From NCBI RefSeq assembly GCF_000828085.3, contig NZ_JXCA02000016.1:329659-393658 (forward strand): a stretch of DNA of 64,000 bases, read 5' to 3'. The notes under the pieces are model-generated. The model did not search any database. It was not told the DNA's origin and saw nothing but the letters and a program-made list of their open reading frames with translations. The translations under genes and the position numbers were made by a program. This DNA is from Scytonema tolypothrichoides VB-61278. Lineage in GTDB: Bacteria; Cyanobacteriota; Cyanobacteriia; Cyanobacteriales; Nostocaceae. Within the stretch, counting starts at the first letter, position 1; every line of letters starts with the position of its first letter. This document shows positions 1-8,856 of this stretch, piece after piece.

Positions 1-459
1 TAACGGTATAGAAGAGGCAATCATCGCCTGACACTTCTCCAGCAATTGCTGAAAAATTCTTTCCGGCAGCTGAATGGGCAGATTGAGCTTCGATTGCTGT
101 ACTGCCCAGCCCCAAACCGGAACCAACTCCAGTGCTGGCTGATCTACACATTCGGGATACTCTATAAGTTGAGCTTCCCAAGGGAATAACGGTGGGTGGT
201 TTTGAATTTGAGTTTGTAACCGACGTTTAAGGACGGCTTGGAAACGTTCTTGCACAGTAGGAATTTCTCCCAGTTGAAAGGTTTGGGGTATACACCTTAA
301 CTCAAAAGCGCCACCGTTTAAGGCGGCGGCTGTTTCATTAATATGTTTTACCCCTTCATTTTCCTCACAATTGACCAATTTTGGATCGTTGGTTTGGGCA
401 TTTTTTGCCAACAACCAAGCGATTAAGTGGTTTTGTAAGGATTCTGAGTCACTATTCAT
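1..459 (-). CDS. patU: PatU-like heterocyst patterning protein (3' end beyond window)
   Basis: An open frame runs from the ATG at 459 to the left edge (153 residues, no stop), so the C-terminal part is missing. The start overlaps the end of hetZ by 8 bases, which implies translational coupling. The visible part is acidic and Gln-rich with a segment LPIQLPERIFQQLLEKC near its end. In Nostoc/Anabaena, patU follows hetZ and affects heterocyst pattern; there it is split into patU5 and patU3, while here the visible part is a single frame. Identity rests mainly on position next to hetZ and on resemblance to PatU from memory. It is probably a cytoplasmic regulator; no DNA-binding motif is evident in this part. 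Confidence 0.6.
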   Translation of the reverse strand, partial: MNSDSESLQNHLIAWLLAKNAQTNDPKLVNCEENEGVKHINETAAALNGGAFELRCIPQTFQLGEIPTVQERFQAVLKRRLQTQIQNHPPLFPWEAQLIEYPECVDQPALELVPVWGWAVQQSKLNLPIQLPERIFQQLLEKCQAMIASSIPL

Positions 460-1645
460 GGGTAGATGCACCGGATCCGGAAATTAAAGAGTTACGAATT
501 TCCCAAGCTTGTTCAAGAATTTTAAACCACCGTTTTTGCATTTGTGCCATTGATAATCCTAAAGTTTTGGCAATTTTTTCATCTGGATGACCTTGTTGTT
601 TCAACTCTAGTAAAGACTGTTGTTTTTCGTCGAGTTGAGCCGTATACACTTCCCATTGCTGAGGAGTTAAGCCCAAATTTGTCTGCAAATCTGCTTCCAG
701 CCACTCGTGAACCAATTCCCAGCGATGCAATAAGGCAAACCTGATTAAATGGTATTTAAAGCGCTGCTGCAAATAATCCCGCTGGCGAGCAGTTAAGCCT
801 AATATTGACTCAATTTCCTGCGCTGATAAATCCTGGAGACGCAGAGTAAAGTAATCAGCACAATCTGATTGCTGCCGTTCTTCCAGATAATTCATCAATT
901 CAGTAATCACGACTGAGCGTAACGTATCTTCTTGAGGTTCTGGCTCGGGTTGTGTCGCCATCGCACTTCGCAGCTGCTGCACTGCTGGATCTTCCCAGGA
1001 GCCATCAGCTTCGTTGCCACTACCTTCGGCGGCTTGTTCTATGTCTACGCAGGTTTCCGGCGGTTGTTGTTGAGAAAAAGTTTGTGCTCGAAGAATAATT
1101 AACTGTTGTTGACGCCCTGGTAAAGGAATCCTGCGCTTGGCATAGCGTTCGGTAAATGCCATGTATTCCGCCAATTCTAAAAGTGTTTGGGGACGATAAC
1201 TAGTCCCCAGTTGGTTCTCCCGTCGGAAGGCATTTAATGCCTCTAGGTAAAAACTCTGCAAGAAATCTTCAATGACAACGAGCCGCCCTTGATAACTCAA
1301 TTGTCTTTGGGGAGGATTGATGTAGCGATAAATAATCGCACTCAAAGTACTGTGTAACTCTACTCTGCCCCGATTGGAACCCAACTCGTAGTACCTCAAA
1401 CACTGTTGTAACCGATGTCGGGCAAGGGTCATTGCAGAATTTTCTACAGTCCCAGCAGCTTGGATGCGCTTGCTTTCACTGCAAATTCTATAAACTTCGG
1501 CAGCAATTCGTGTTGCCACATCGCGGCAATTTTGCTCCGAAGCTTTGGTTGATTGCTGAAGCTCCTTGAAAAGGAGTTGAAATATCGCCTCCACGCCGAT
1601 AGAACTTACTCCCTGAATTGTTGTTATGGTTGCGGCTGAATTCAT
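452..1645 (-). CDS. hetZ: HetZ, early heterocyst differentiation regulator
   Basis: The 397-residue product is close to the usual HetZ length of about 400. HetZ acts early in heterocyst differentiation together with HetR and HetP, probably as a DNA-binding regulator. Recognisable blocks are RVELHSTLSAIIYRYI, IEDFLQSFYLEALNAFRRE and ELAEYMAFTERYAKRRIPLP in the N-terminal half. The C-terminal third has a sigma-like helix-turn-helix look (GLTARQRDYLQQRFKYHLIR and KIAKTLGLSMAQMQKRWFKI). It starts at ATG 1645 and its stop overlaps the patU start. The upstream 200 bases separate it from a divergent conserved gene and probably hold its promoter; I could not identify a convincing HetR or NtcA site there. 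Confidence 0.85.
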   Translation of the reverse strand: MNSAATITTIQGVSSIGVEAIFQLLFKELQQSTKASEQNCRDVATRIAAEVYRICSESKRIQAAGTVENSAMTLARHRLQQCLRYYELGSNRGRVELHSTLSAIIYRYINPPQRQLSYQGRLVVIEDFLQSFYLEALNAFRRENQLGTSYRPQTLLELAEYMAFTERYAKRRIPLPGRQQQLIILRAQTFSQQQPPETCVDIEQAAEGSGNEADGSWEDPAVQQLRSAMATQPEPEPQEDTLRSVVITELMNYLEERQQSDCADYFTLRLQDLSAQEIESILGLTARQRDYLQQRFKYHLIRFALLHRWELVHEWLEADLQTNLGLTPQQWEVYTAQLDEKQQSLLELKQQGHPDEKIAKTLGLSMAQMQKRWFKILEQAWEIRNSLISGSGASTHE

Positions 1646-1850
1646 AGTCTGGTGTTTAGAAAGACCCTAACATACTTATGTACCACCTGTAAGACTGAGG
1701 GTATTGGGTTGAGGATTTTGCGTACAAGTCAAACGTGCCTCAATTATGTGTTATAGGATTAGGCTGAATTTCATATTGGCAAATCTCGTTTGATTGTTCG
1801 CTTTTCATAGATGTTACTGCCACTACCCATTCATCAGTTTACAGGTCATT

Positions 1851-2336
1851 ATGGACTTAAAAGCACAAATTCAATTGCTAATTGACAATGCACCCCAAGA
1901 TGGTGTTACTCCGCAACTTGTCACAGCAATCGCTCCTGTCCTCAGCGCGCGCGCTCAGAAATTACGCCATTCCCAGTACTATATTCTCCAGAATATGGAA
2001 GAGGGCTGGGTTTTGACTACATTGAGCGCTCGTGCAAATCCACAGTTGGAAAAGCGCGTCATTTATGCTTTCCCTACAATACAGGATGTCCCACTGGGAT
2101 CATCTGCTGGGCTTGACCCTCAATTGATAGCTGCACTAATCCCTGTTACTCACATTTTGTTCCAATTGGTAGCAATGGAACCCGTAGATAGTATAGTTTT
2201 TTTTGAAACCCCTGGCATCACTTCCGACTCAGTCGAAGTCCGACGAGCCGACCTGCAACACTTAATTCAACAACGGTTACAGCAAAACCGAGTAAAAAAA
2301 GAAATTCCTCCAGAAATTCCTCCAGATATTGCCTAA
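1851..2336 (+). CDS. conserved cyanobacterial hypothetical protein
   Basis: I do not recognise a named family. The frame is open from 1794, but the ATG at 1851 (MDLKAQIQLLID, 161 residues) is the more likely start because the upstream residues are Cys/His/Phe-rich and unlike a protein N-terminus. The product is soluble and mixed alpha/beta with a Pro-rich, charged C-terminal tail (KKEIPPEIPPDIA). It has no signal peptide or membrane segment. It is divergent from hetZ and convergent with sds. Its position in the hetZ-murI neighbourhood seems conserved in relatives as far as I recall, but that gives no function. Confidence 0.7.
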   Translation: MDLKAQIQLLIDNAPQDGVTPQLVTAIAPVLSARAQKLRHSQYYILQNMEEGWVLTTLSARANPQLEKRVIYAFPTIQDVPLGSSAGLDPQLIAALIPVTHILFQLVAMEPVDSIVFFETPGITSDSVEVRRADLQHLIQQRLQQNRVKKEIPPEIPPDIA

Positions 2337-2409
2337 CAGCAGGAGTACGGGGCGAGGAACACAAGGAAGAAACCCATAGAATTCTTCCTACCTCACTTCC
2401 TCGTTTCTC

Positions 2410-3381
2410 CTAATAAAGCCTACTCAGTACGTAATCAGCTATCTTCATTAGGACTTGCCAAGATTCAGAGGATGGCAGATCTGCAAGATGCTCAACAGCT
2501 AGCTTTGCATGATGTTCGGCTAAGTCTCTTGAGCGCTCAATACCTTGACTATCGTGTATCAAGGATATGGCTTGCTCTAAGTCGTCTTTCTGGGCAAACT
2601 CTCTGTCTATCAGGACTTCCAAATATGGCTTTTCTTCCAATGCAAATAAAACTGGCGCAGTTAAATTACCACTTTTCAAATCTGATCCTGCTGGCTTACC
2701 CAAGGTATCTGTTGAACTTGTGAAATCTAAAATGTCATCTACTATCTGGAATGCTAAACCAATATGACGCCCGTAGCTATACAAATGGTCGGCTGTTTCT
2801 TGGGAAACGTTGCTAAGTAATCCAGCTGCCTTTGAACTATTAGCAATTAATGACGCTGTTTTGTAATAAGTCTTTTTGAGGTAAGTGTCAATTGATATAT
2901 TTGTATCGAAGCGATTCAATCCCTGCTGAATCTCGCCAGTAGCCAGATCCATAATCACCTCCGACAGCAGTTTCACCACCTCCAAATTGTCCAGATTGGC
3001 TAGATACCAGGAAGATTGAGCAAACAGAAAATCTCCTGCTAATATGGCTATTCTGTTGCCAAATAAACTGTGAACAGTGGGAACACTGCGTCGCATCTCA
3101 GATTCATCAACTACATCGTCATGTACTAAGCTTGCTGTGTGAATCATTTCTGTAATCTCAGCTAAGCGTCGGTGACGAGGCGTAATGTCTTGTTCGAGCA
3201 TGGTCGCCCGCGATATCAGCAGGACGATCGCCGGTCTTATGCGCTTTCCCCCAGCTCCAAAGAGATGTTCGGCTGCTGCACAAAGGATCGGATGACCGTT
3301 TCCAACTAGCTGTTTCAAGTTGTCTGCTAGTATTTGCAGGTCGGCTTCCACTGGGGAAAAAAGGGAGGTGGCTGGGGTCAT
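2410..3381 (-). CDS. sds: solanesyl/polyprenyl diphosphate synthase
   Basis: This 323-residue all-trans polyprenyl synthase extends allylic diphosphates with IPP to make the C45 side chain of plastoquinone. The first Asp-rich motif DDVVDE and second motif DDILDF are both intact, with GGKRIRP near residue 45 and the conserved KTASLIANS block between them. The start MTPATSLFSPVEADL matches the usual cyanobacterial form. The call as solanesyl rather than geranylgeranyl synthase rests on length, the GKPAGSDLKSGNLTAPVLFAL block and its position near murI; chain length cannot be proved from sequence. It is transcribed alone or as the distal gene after murI, more than 1.1 kb away. Confidence 0.9.
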   Translation of the reverse strand: MTPATSLFSPVEADLQILADNLKQLVGNGHPILCAAAEHLFGAGGKRIRPAIVLLISRATMLEQDITPRHRRLAEITEMIHTASLVHDDVVDESEMRRSVPTVHSLFGNRIAILAGDFLFAQSSWYLANLDNLEVVKLLSEVIMDLATGEIQQGLNRFDTNISIDTYLKKTYYKTASLIANSSKAAGLLSNVSQETADHLYSYGRHIGLAFQIVDDILDFTSSTDTLGKPAGSDLKSGNLTAPVLFALEEKPYLEVLIDREFAQKDDLEQAISLIHDSQGIERSRDLAEHHAKLAVEHLADLPSSESWQVLMKIADYVLSRLY

Positions 3382-4509
3382 GGATGGGCAGACTCTGGCT
3401 TTAGTTACGAAAGTTTACATATCCTACACTTATTCTAAGATAACCCTGTCCCAGCGCAAAGTTTTCATGAGTCATTAATCATTACTTTTGTGGATGGCAC
3501 TCGCGCGCCAGTTGTACAGACGCTCTTGCAACAAGGAGGGCATTGCCGACGGACGGCAGTTTTCTTCCGGAACTTGATACGTCACTTGCACTCAATTAGT
3601 TTGTATCTCACTCATGGTATTGCTGCGCCTCTATCCTGCAAAAACCATAAGAGGTAAATCTTGTCAACAAATTTTTTACATTTTCTATATTCAGAGAAAA
3701 TATACTGTCAAAACTGCTAGTATATTCTTTTATTTAAATGATATTTTTCATACTTGTATCATTAAACCATAATCCTGATACAGTAGACAAGATCTTTGTA
3801 TTTTAATCAAAACTTTATCTTAAACAACAATTTTTTTAAGTAAAGATAAAAACCAGGTTGGGAAAGTCCCATATCTTTTACTCGTCACCTATGACACATG
3901 ACTTATTTTTTCCCAAAAAAATTAAGCGAAATCTTGTATAACCGACACTAAAAAATTTCAAATTTAGCAGAAAAATTAGCCAAAAAGTTAAGGTGGTTGT
4001 GTTACGCTAACATCAAGGGATTTAAATTTTTCGAGATATTCACATTACCAGAGAAAAACCGCCGTTTGGTGTTTTTACCTAACAGGTGCTGTGACTTTGA
4101 ATATAGTATTGTCGGCTACAATCAATGAATATACATCATTGGTTATGGTCTCAATACTTAAGCCTATAGAGTTAGAACTATGCGCTTCCCTGTAAAGGAA
4201 AAATGCTGTGCTTGTTTAGTGTAGCAAGAGTGCATATCTTGGACAACAAAATAAAGTGTTTGCGGAAAATGCAGACTAGGTAGACTGCTGAGATCGTGGT
4301 TGTAAGTTGCTATTTAGTAATTTTACTACTGCTTTCGGTATAGTTTGCAACAAAAAATGAATAAAAATAAGTTTACAAAACAGAGATTGATCTCTGCCTG
4401 TGATTTTGCGGTGTCAAAAACAGCAAGCAAAAGTAAGTTTGTTTAGCTGTGACTCTGCTAAATATTATTGGATTTTATATTTCTTATACACAAGCGTTGG
4501 TAAAAAAAA
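3382..4509. other. long AT-rich intergenic region
   Basis: About 1.1 kb upstream of sds. It contains a short GC-rich patch near 3500-3580 (with TGCCGACGGACGGCA, near-palindromic) and otherwise AT-rich DNA with no open frame that looks coding. It probably holds the sds promoter and the leader of the small ORF at 4510. Confidence 0.5.
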
Positions 4510-4668
4510 ATGGTTTACGGGAAAATGCCTATGATAATTTTTATATTAGCTTCTGGTTATTTGTTAGCAGTTTATCTACTATTAGCTCTAGCAAAGAGAA
4601 CGGGAAAAAAAACTACTGCTACAAGTGTTTCTTTAGGGATGCACTCCAAAGGGGGCAAAAGCGCATAA
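4510..4668 (+). CDS. small single-span membrane protein, unknown function
   Basis: A 52-residue frame bounded upstream by an in-frame stop at 4501. It has a Met-rich N-terminus, one hydrophobic segment (MIIFILASGYLLAVYLLLALA) and a basic, Ser/Gly/Lys-rich tail ending GGKSA, which is the usual architecture of a small cyanobacterial membrane protein. The ATG at 4525, behind GGGAAA, is an alternative start (47 residues). The overlapping 80-codon frame at 4449-4691 lacks this organisation and is less credible. It is convergent with murI, separated by a hairpin. No family recognised. Confidence 0.45.
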   Translation: MVYGKMPMIIFILASGYLLAVYLLLALAKRTGKKTTATSVSLGMHSKGGKSA

Positions 4669-4738
4669 TCTTAAGTCCGGATAATCACTGACGAGAAACA
4701 CAAAGTAATGTCAATTAGCCTTCATTAGTCATTAATCA

Positions 4739-4767
4739 TTTAGTCAAGGTTTTTCCCCTTGACTAAA
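4739..4767. terminator. hairpin between small ORF and murI
   Basis: Inverted repeat TTTAGTCAAGG / CCTTGACTAAA (11 bp arms, 7-base loop) between convergent genes. There is no long T-run, so it may be a weak bidirectional terminator or an mRNA 3'-end stabiliser. Confidence 0.5.
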
Positions 4768-4785
4768 TAGTTAATCAACAAGAGA

Positions 4786-5646
4786 TTAATTCCTGTAAAG
4801 TGTAACATTTGTCAGCTGTACTGCTTCAGTGACTGGGGTATAACCCAGCCACTGTACAGAGGACTGAGCAAATTGTTGTGGACAACCACTGACCGCAAAG
4901 CGAGTTGGCAAAGGTAGGTAGGTATTTCTCAAGCCCAAAATATCTAAATCTTGGGCACAAGCAGCAACGACATATTCTGCTGGGTCAACTAGCTTGACGT
5001 AGGAGGGGAGGAGCGATCGCAAAACTGGTGCCAACAGAGGATAGTGAGTACACCCATAGACTAATGTGTCGATCTCATGCTGCAATAATGGTTCCAGATA
5101 TGAGCGTGCCACTTGTAGTGTTAGTGGTTCATAAATGCGGTTTTGCTCAATCAGGGGCACAAACTCTGGGCAACTCACTTGCCAGACTTGAGCATTGGGA
5201 TTTATCTCTAGGATAGCATGGCGATAGGCATTGCTTTTCGCTGTTGCAGCAGTGGCAATCACACCAATACGCTTTCCACTGTTAACTGCTGCTCTTGCCC
5301 CAGGTAAGATCAGACCGAGAATTGGCACAGAGAATTCCTCACGTACCGCCTCTAGCGCAAGAGCTGAACTCGTGTTACAAGCCATAACGACCATTTTCAC
5401 ACGCTGCTGTTGCATCCAGGTGAGAATTTCACGCGTAAATTGTAAAATTTCTGCTTGCGAGCGAATCCCATATGGAAGTCGGGCGGTATCACCAAAATAA
5501 ATAATCGATTCATTAGGGAGTTGACGGTAGAGTTGGTGTAGAACTGTTAAACCACCTACACCACTGTCAAAAATACCAATTGGGGCACGTTGCGGTGCTT
5601 CCGAAAAATCATAAAAATTTCCTTCAAAGGTAAAAGATGAAAACAC
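4786..5646 (-). CDS. murI: glutamate racemase
   Basis: Interconverts L- and D-glutamate in the cytoplasm to supply D-Glu for peptidoglycan. The 286-residue product has the standard signature IGIFDSGVGGLTV near residue 22, and both catalytic cysteines are present, in MACNTSS and YGCTHYPLL. The first 20 residues (MFSSFTFEGNFYDFSEAPQR) are a slightly longer N-terminus than in many homologues; ATG 5646 is the first in frame, and a start further in is possible. It lies downstream of two amidase genes on the same strand, 393 bases away, and so groups with wall metabolism. Confidence 0.92.
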   Translation of the reverse strand: MFSSFTFEGNFYDFSEAPQRAPIGIFDSGVGGLTVLHQLYRQLPNESIIYFGDTARLPYGIRSQAEILQFTREILTWMQQQRVKMVVMACNTSSALALEAVREEFSVPILGLILPGARAAVNSGKRIGVIATAATAKSNAYRHAILEINPNAQVWQVSCPEFVPLIEQNRIYEPLTLQVARSYLEPLLQHEIDTLVYGCTHYPLLAPVLRSLLPSYVKLVDPAEYVVAACAQDLDILGLRNTYLPLPTRFAVSGCPQQFAQSSVQWLGYTPVTEAVQLTNVTLYRN

Positions 5647-5665
5647 AGGCGGATATCGTTAATTT

Positions 5666-5755
5666 GATAGTTGTTAGTGGTTAGTTGTTAGCAACTAATG
5701 ATAAATCGTTAGTTAGTGGTTAGTTGGTAGTTATCAGCCCTTAGTTGTTAGTGGA
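5666..5755. repeat. short tandem heptamer repeats (STRR type)
   Basis: Irregular tandem copies of TTAGTTG/TTAGTGG units upstream of murI. Such short tandemly repeated repetitive sequences are typical of heterocystous cyanobacteria and are not coding. Confidence 0.7.
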
Positions 5756-5869
5756 TACTTGTTCCACTCACGACTACCCACTACCCACTGACTTGAAAAT
5801 AGAACTCAGCAACTCCTGACTCAGAACTCAGAAAACAAGACTCAGAAAAAAAAGAAAAATTTTCATGTG

Positions 5870-6030
5870 TCCAGTGAGGCAGTAAGAGGCTAGAGTTTCA
5901 CAGGCTGAGATGCCCGTCATAAGGCGAACCGTAGGATAGGGTAGCAACTGCCGTTCTTGGGACAGGCGAAGGCAGGCATACCCGTTCGCCCAAGCCACGT
6001 GTCGTAGACATAGGATGGTTTGCAGTTCAT
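5870..6030. repeat. GC-rich dispersed repeat
   Basis: A GC-rich patch in the 393-base murI-amiC gap. It shares the near-identical core GAGTTTCACAGGCT followed by AGA(T/C)GCCC with the patch near 11548-11572, so it belongs to a dispersed family. It has no open frame. Confidence 0.5.
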
Positions 6031-6039
6031 GACGGCTAC

Positions 6040-8064
6040 TTATCTTTGTCGCAAGTATAGTAAGATACCGTTAGCAATTGCCTCTGCCATTCGATTTTGG
6101 TATTCAGGGCTTCCCAGTCTAGGATTATCTTCCTGACCACTCATATAACCTGTTTCTACTAGAATCGAGGGCATAGAACTTTTTCTGAGAACATAGAATC
6201 TTGCTTTGCGTACTCCTCGGTCTTTGAGGGTGGGGATACTTCGGAGAATGTTACTGTGGACGACACGAGCTAAATCTAAACCACTGTCGTAATAGTAAGT
6301 TTCTAATCCATTTACCTCAGGGCGATTTCCAACAGAATTAGCGTGAACGCTGACAAATAAATCAGCATTTGCTTGAGCGGCCATGTCCACCCGTCCCTGA
6401 AGGGTCACAAAATAGTCAGTATCACGTGTGAGTGCAACCTGTACGCCATTTTGCTGTAAAATTGCAGCGACTCTTCTGCCAATAGGTAAAACGACGTCTT
6501 TTTCCAACAGTCCACCCAAACCAGGAGCGCCAGAATCCTGACCGCCATGCCCAGGATCAACAACAATGACAACTCGTCCATTAGGCACGCGGGGACGCGG
6601 CATCGGCTGCGGCATCATCTGCGGCATTGGCAGCGGATTGTTCGTCATTGATCCTGAGGATAGTGGTTGTGGGTTTGATCGTGGTAAGGGAGGTAGACTA
6701 AAACGGGGAGTTAATGGAGAAAACGAGCGTTGTAATTCTAAAGACAAAAGCTGACGACTCAGTTGATTGAGTTGTCCAATTCGCACTCCTCCTGCTGGTT
6801 GGATGTAGACGGCAACACTACGCGGATCCAGTTGTTGCAGGCGTACGCGCAGAACTGGACTACTGGCGTCAAAATTTGGACCTCTGACGCTAGCAGCTAA
6901 CTTAGCATTGGGAATGATTATGCGATATAAACCAGAAGCTCTATCCCAACCAGTATTTACAGATGAAAGGGGTTGGTCTCCTCTAATAAGCAGTTGCGTA
7001 CCAGTAGCAGTCAGTTCTACAGACTCAATTGTAGATATTGAGTCACTAGCTGGCGGGGTTAGGTTGGAGCTTCGAGGCGTGACATTCGCAGGTATGTCTG
7101 AGTTAGGAAGTAAACTACCATTACCATTACTACTATTACCTGTAGTATCTCTTGACAATTTGCTCGCATCACCATCCGGCAGAATGACCAAACCGCCGAA
7201 GCTACTCATGCTTGCTCGCCAGTTGGGGCTATTTCTGTCCACCCACAGCGTCATACGAACACCAGGTGTTGTTTTTAGCTGAGTGAATTCAATACGTTTT
7301 ATACCATACTTATTGACTGGTGTATTTTGCTGGAAGAAACGTGGTGACAGAGCTGCACCAAGTATATCAATATTGATAGCACTCTTGTCACTGCTACGAA
7401 ATGTCTGGATTTGAGGATTTCCGCCATTTGTGCGGACAAACAAACCATCACCTGTAACACGTAAGCTCTCAATTTGAGTTAATCCTTGATTATTGCTGAT
7501 AAGTGTTTGTTTTTGAGTTGACCTATCAACAGGATTGACAACTATATCTTTACTTGCTGCCGAATCAGTATTGACAATTACGTCTTTACTGGCTATTGAG
7601 TTGTCAGGCCTTACCACACTATAGACATTCAAAGAAGTGTTGCCAGAAGATGAAGCTACTTGTTCAACTTGTGGAGTTGGTAACTGTACTGTCCAGCGAC
7701 TAGAACTTTTTCCTTCAAATTTTACCTGCTTTGGATCGAGGGTATAACCTGGACTAAGTTCAATGACTATACGAGTTGTTTGTCCATCAAACTGACCGAC
7801 ACGAACAGTACGAATTGCACTACTATTCACCGGCTGAATCAACTGCGAACGTCCAAAGTCAGTTCCAGGCAAATCAATAACCAGTCGCGTGGGGTTGAAC
7901 AGGAGTTGCGCTTGGGGTTGAACAGCACCTTCAGTGTTAATTTCTAATCGGTTTTGACTGGCATCAAAACGCCAAAATTGTAATTTCGCAGCTTGAGCCT
8001 GCGATTGTAGCATGAAGACAGTAGTAGTTGCAACAGTAACAGGTAATAACCAGTTCATTTTCAC
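6040..8064 (-). CDS. amiC: N-acetylmuramoyl-L-alanine amidase, AmiC type (AMIN + amidase_3), downstream paralogue
   Basis: Periplasmic zinc amidase that cleaves the MurNAc-L-Ala bond. It starts at GTG 8064 behind AGGAGA; a signal peptide follows (cleavage after QAQAA). AMIN-type domains lie at about 30-125 and 345-440 and may direct the enzyme to septa. A Pro/Met-rich linker at about 455-490 precedes amidase_3 from about 495 to the end. Zinc and catalytic positions are visible in VVDPGHGG, the E of LLEKD, VSVHANS and ILVETGY. In Anabaena the equivalent amidases (AmiC1 and AmiC2/HcwA) drill septal nanopores needed for cell-cell communication and heterocyst formation. The second paralogue lies about 0.8 kb upstream on the same strand. 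Confidence 0.9.
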   Translation of the reverse strand: MKMNWLLPVTVATTTVFMLQSQAQAAKLQFWRFDASQNRLEINTEGAVQPQAQLLFNPTRLVIDLPGTDFGRSQLIQPVNSSAIRTVRVGQFDGQTTRIVIELSPGYTLDPKQVKFEGKSSSRWTVQLPTPQVEQVASSSGNTSLNVYSVVRPDNSIASKDVIVNTDSAASKDIVVNPVDRSTQKQTLISNNQGLTQIESLRVTGDGLFVRTNGGNPQIQTFRSSDKSAINIDILGAALSPRFFQQNTPVNKYGIKRIEFTQLKTTPGVRMTLWVDRNSPNWRASMSSFGGLVILPDGDASKLSRDTTGNSSNGNGSLLPNSDIPANVTPRSSNLTPPASDSISTIESVELTATGTQLLIRGDQPLSSVNTGWDRASGLYRIIIPNAKLAASVRGPNFDASSPVLRVRLQQLDPRSVAVYIQPAGGVRIGQLNQLSRQLLSLELQRSFSPLTPRFSLPPLPRSNPQPLSSGSMTNNPLPMPQMMPQPMPRPRVPNGRVVIVVDPGHGGQDSGAPGLGGLLEKDVVLPIGRRVAAILQQNGVQVALTRDTDYFVTLQGRVDMAAQANADLFVSVHANSVGNRPEVNGLETYYYDSGLDLARVVHSNILRSIPTLKDRGVRKARFYVLRKSSMPSILVETGYMSGQEDNPRLGSPEYQNRMAEAIANGILLYLRQR

Positions 8065-8711
8065 AGTCTTTTCTCCTGATTCGTACTTCTGAGATCTGTC
8101 AAGATGTCAAAGTTTAGGGAAATCCTCACACTAGCACCGCTCAAATCTTAGCCGCAAAAACGTTATTAACTCGTAGAAAGATCTTAATAGCGCTCAACTG
8201 TGGTATGCCCTCTCAGTTTTTGTATGCTTTTCTGGCACAGAAAATGCAGTTTGCAAAGCATAATCATCACACCAATCTAAAAATAATAGAGTAGTCAATC
8301 TTGGTCATTGTTGCTTAACTTTGTGAGAACTTTATATTAATTTGTCTGATTCCTAGATATCTTAGTCCGTGTTAACTGATGTGGTAAACACAGCACACTC
8401 TCTAGAGTAAAATCTAGAACCTGAAAGCGAATCGCCCTCTGAACTAGACCAGACGCTACACCCCACATAAGAGTTCTCTGCAAAACTTACGCTAGTGGTT
8501 AGACTTAGACTTTGGCATTAACACAAGACTCATTTTGTCAAAAATTATATTTAATATTGAAACAAAATAGTAGTTTCAGGTAAAGTTGTATTCTGGTGTC
8601 AGCGATGACCAGACACCAGACACAATCCCTGAGATCTGAACAGCGGAAAGGATCCTACTAGACTCATTCAATAAGTACTTATTGACACTAAGTATAAAAT
8701 TTGTGACAAAT
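8065..8711. other. intergenic region between the two amidase genes
   Basis: AT-rich DNA with no credible gene. It contains the promoter and leader region of the downstream amidase and ends at the terminator of the upstream one. No strong repeat other than a few short A/T tracts. Confidence 0.45.
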
Positions 8712-8734
8712 AAAAACCGGAACTTAAGTTCCGG
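8712..8734 (-). terminator. rho-independent terminator of upstream amiC
   Basis: The perfect palindrome CCGGAACTTAAGTTCCGG (8717-8734) is followed on the minus strand by TTTTTATTT. It lies about 120 bases beyond the stop at 8857, so the two amidase genes probably have separate transcripts or only partial read-through. Confidence 0.75.
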
Positions 8735-8856
8735 TAAAAGAGTTTATTCAACTAATTATCAGCTACCTAGGCAGTTATCAAGGTTTTAAACACTCATAAC
8801 TGCCTAAACAGCTGCGTGCATACAGTGCTAATTAGTACACTGACATTTAAAGTATT

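Noticed and set aside
381-744. Two plus-strand frames opposite patU/hetZ
   Set aside because: Shadows of the recognised hetZ and patU frames.
1646-1850. NtcA or HetR site upstream of hetZ
   Set aside because: Segments such as GTACATAAGTATG and AGGGTCTTTC only partly fit the consensus sequences; no symmetrical match was found.
4449-4691. 80-codon plus-strand frame
   Set aside because: It overlaps the better-organised 52-codon membrane ORF in another frame and has no plausible domain structure.
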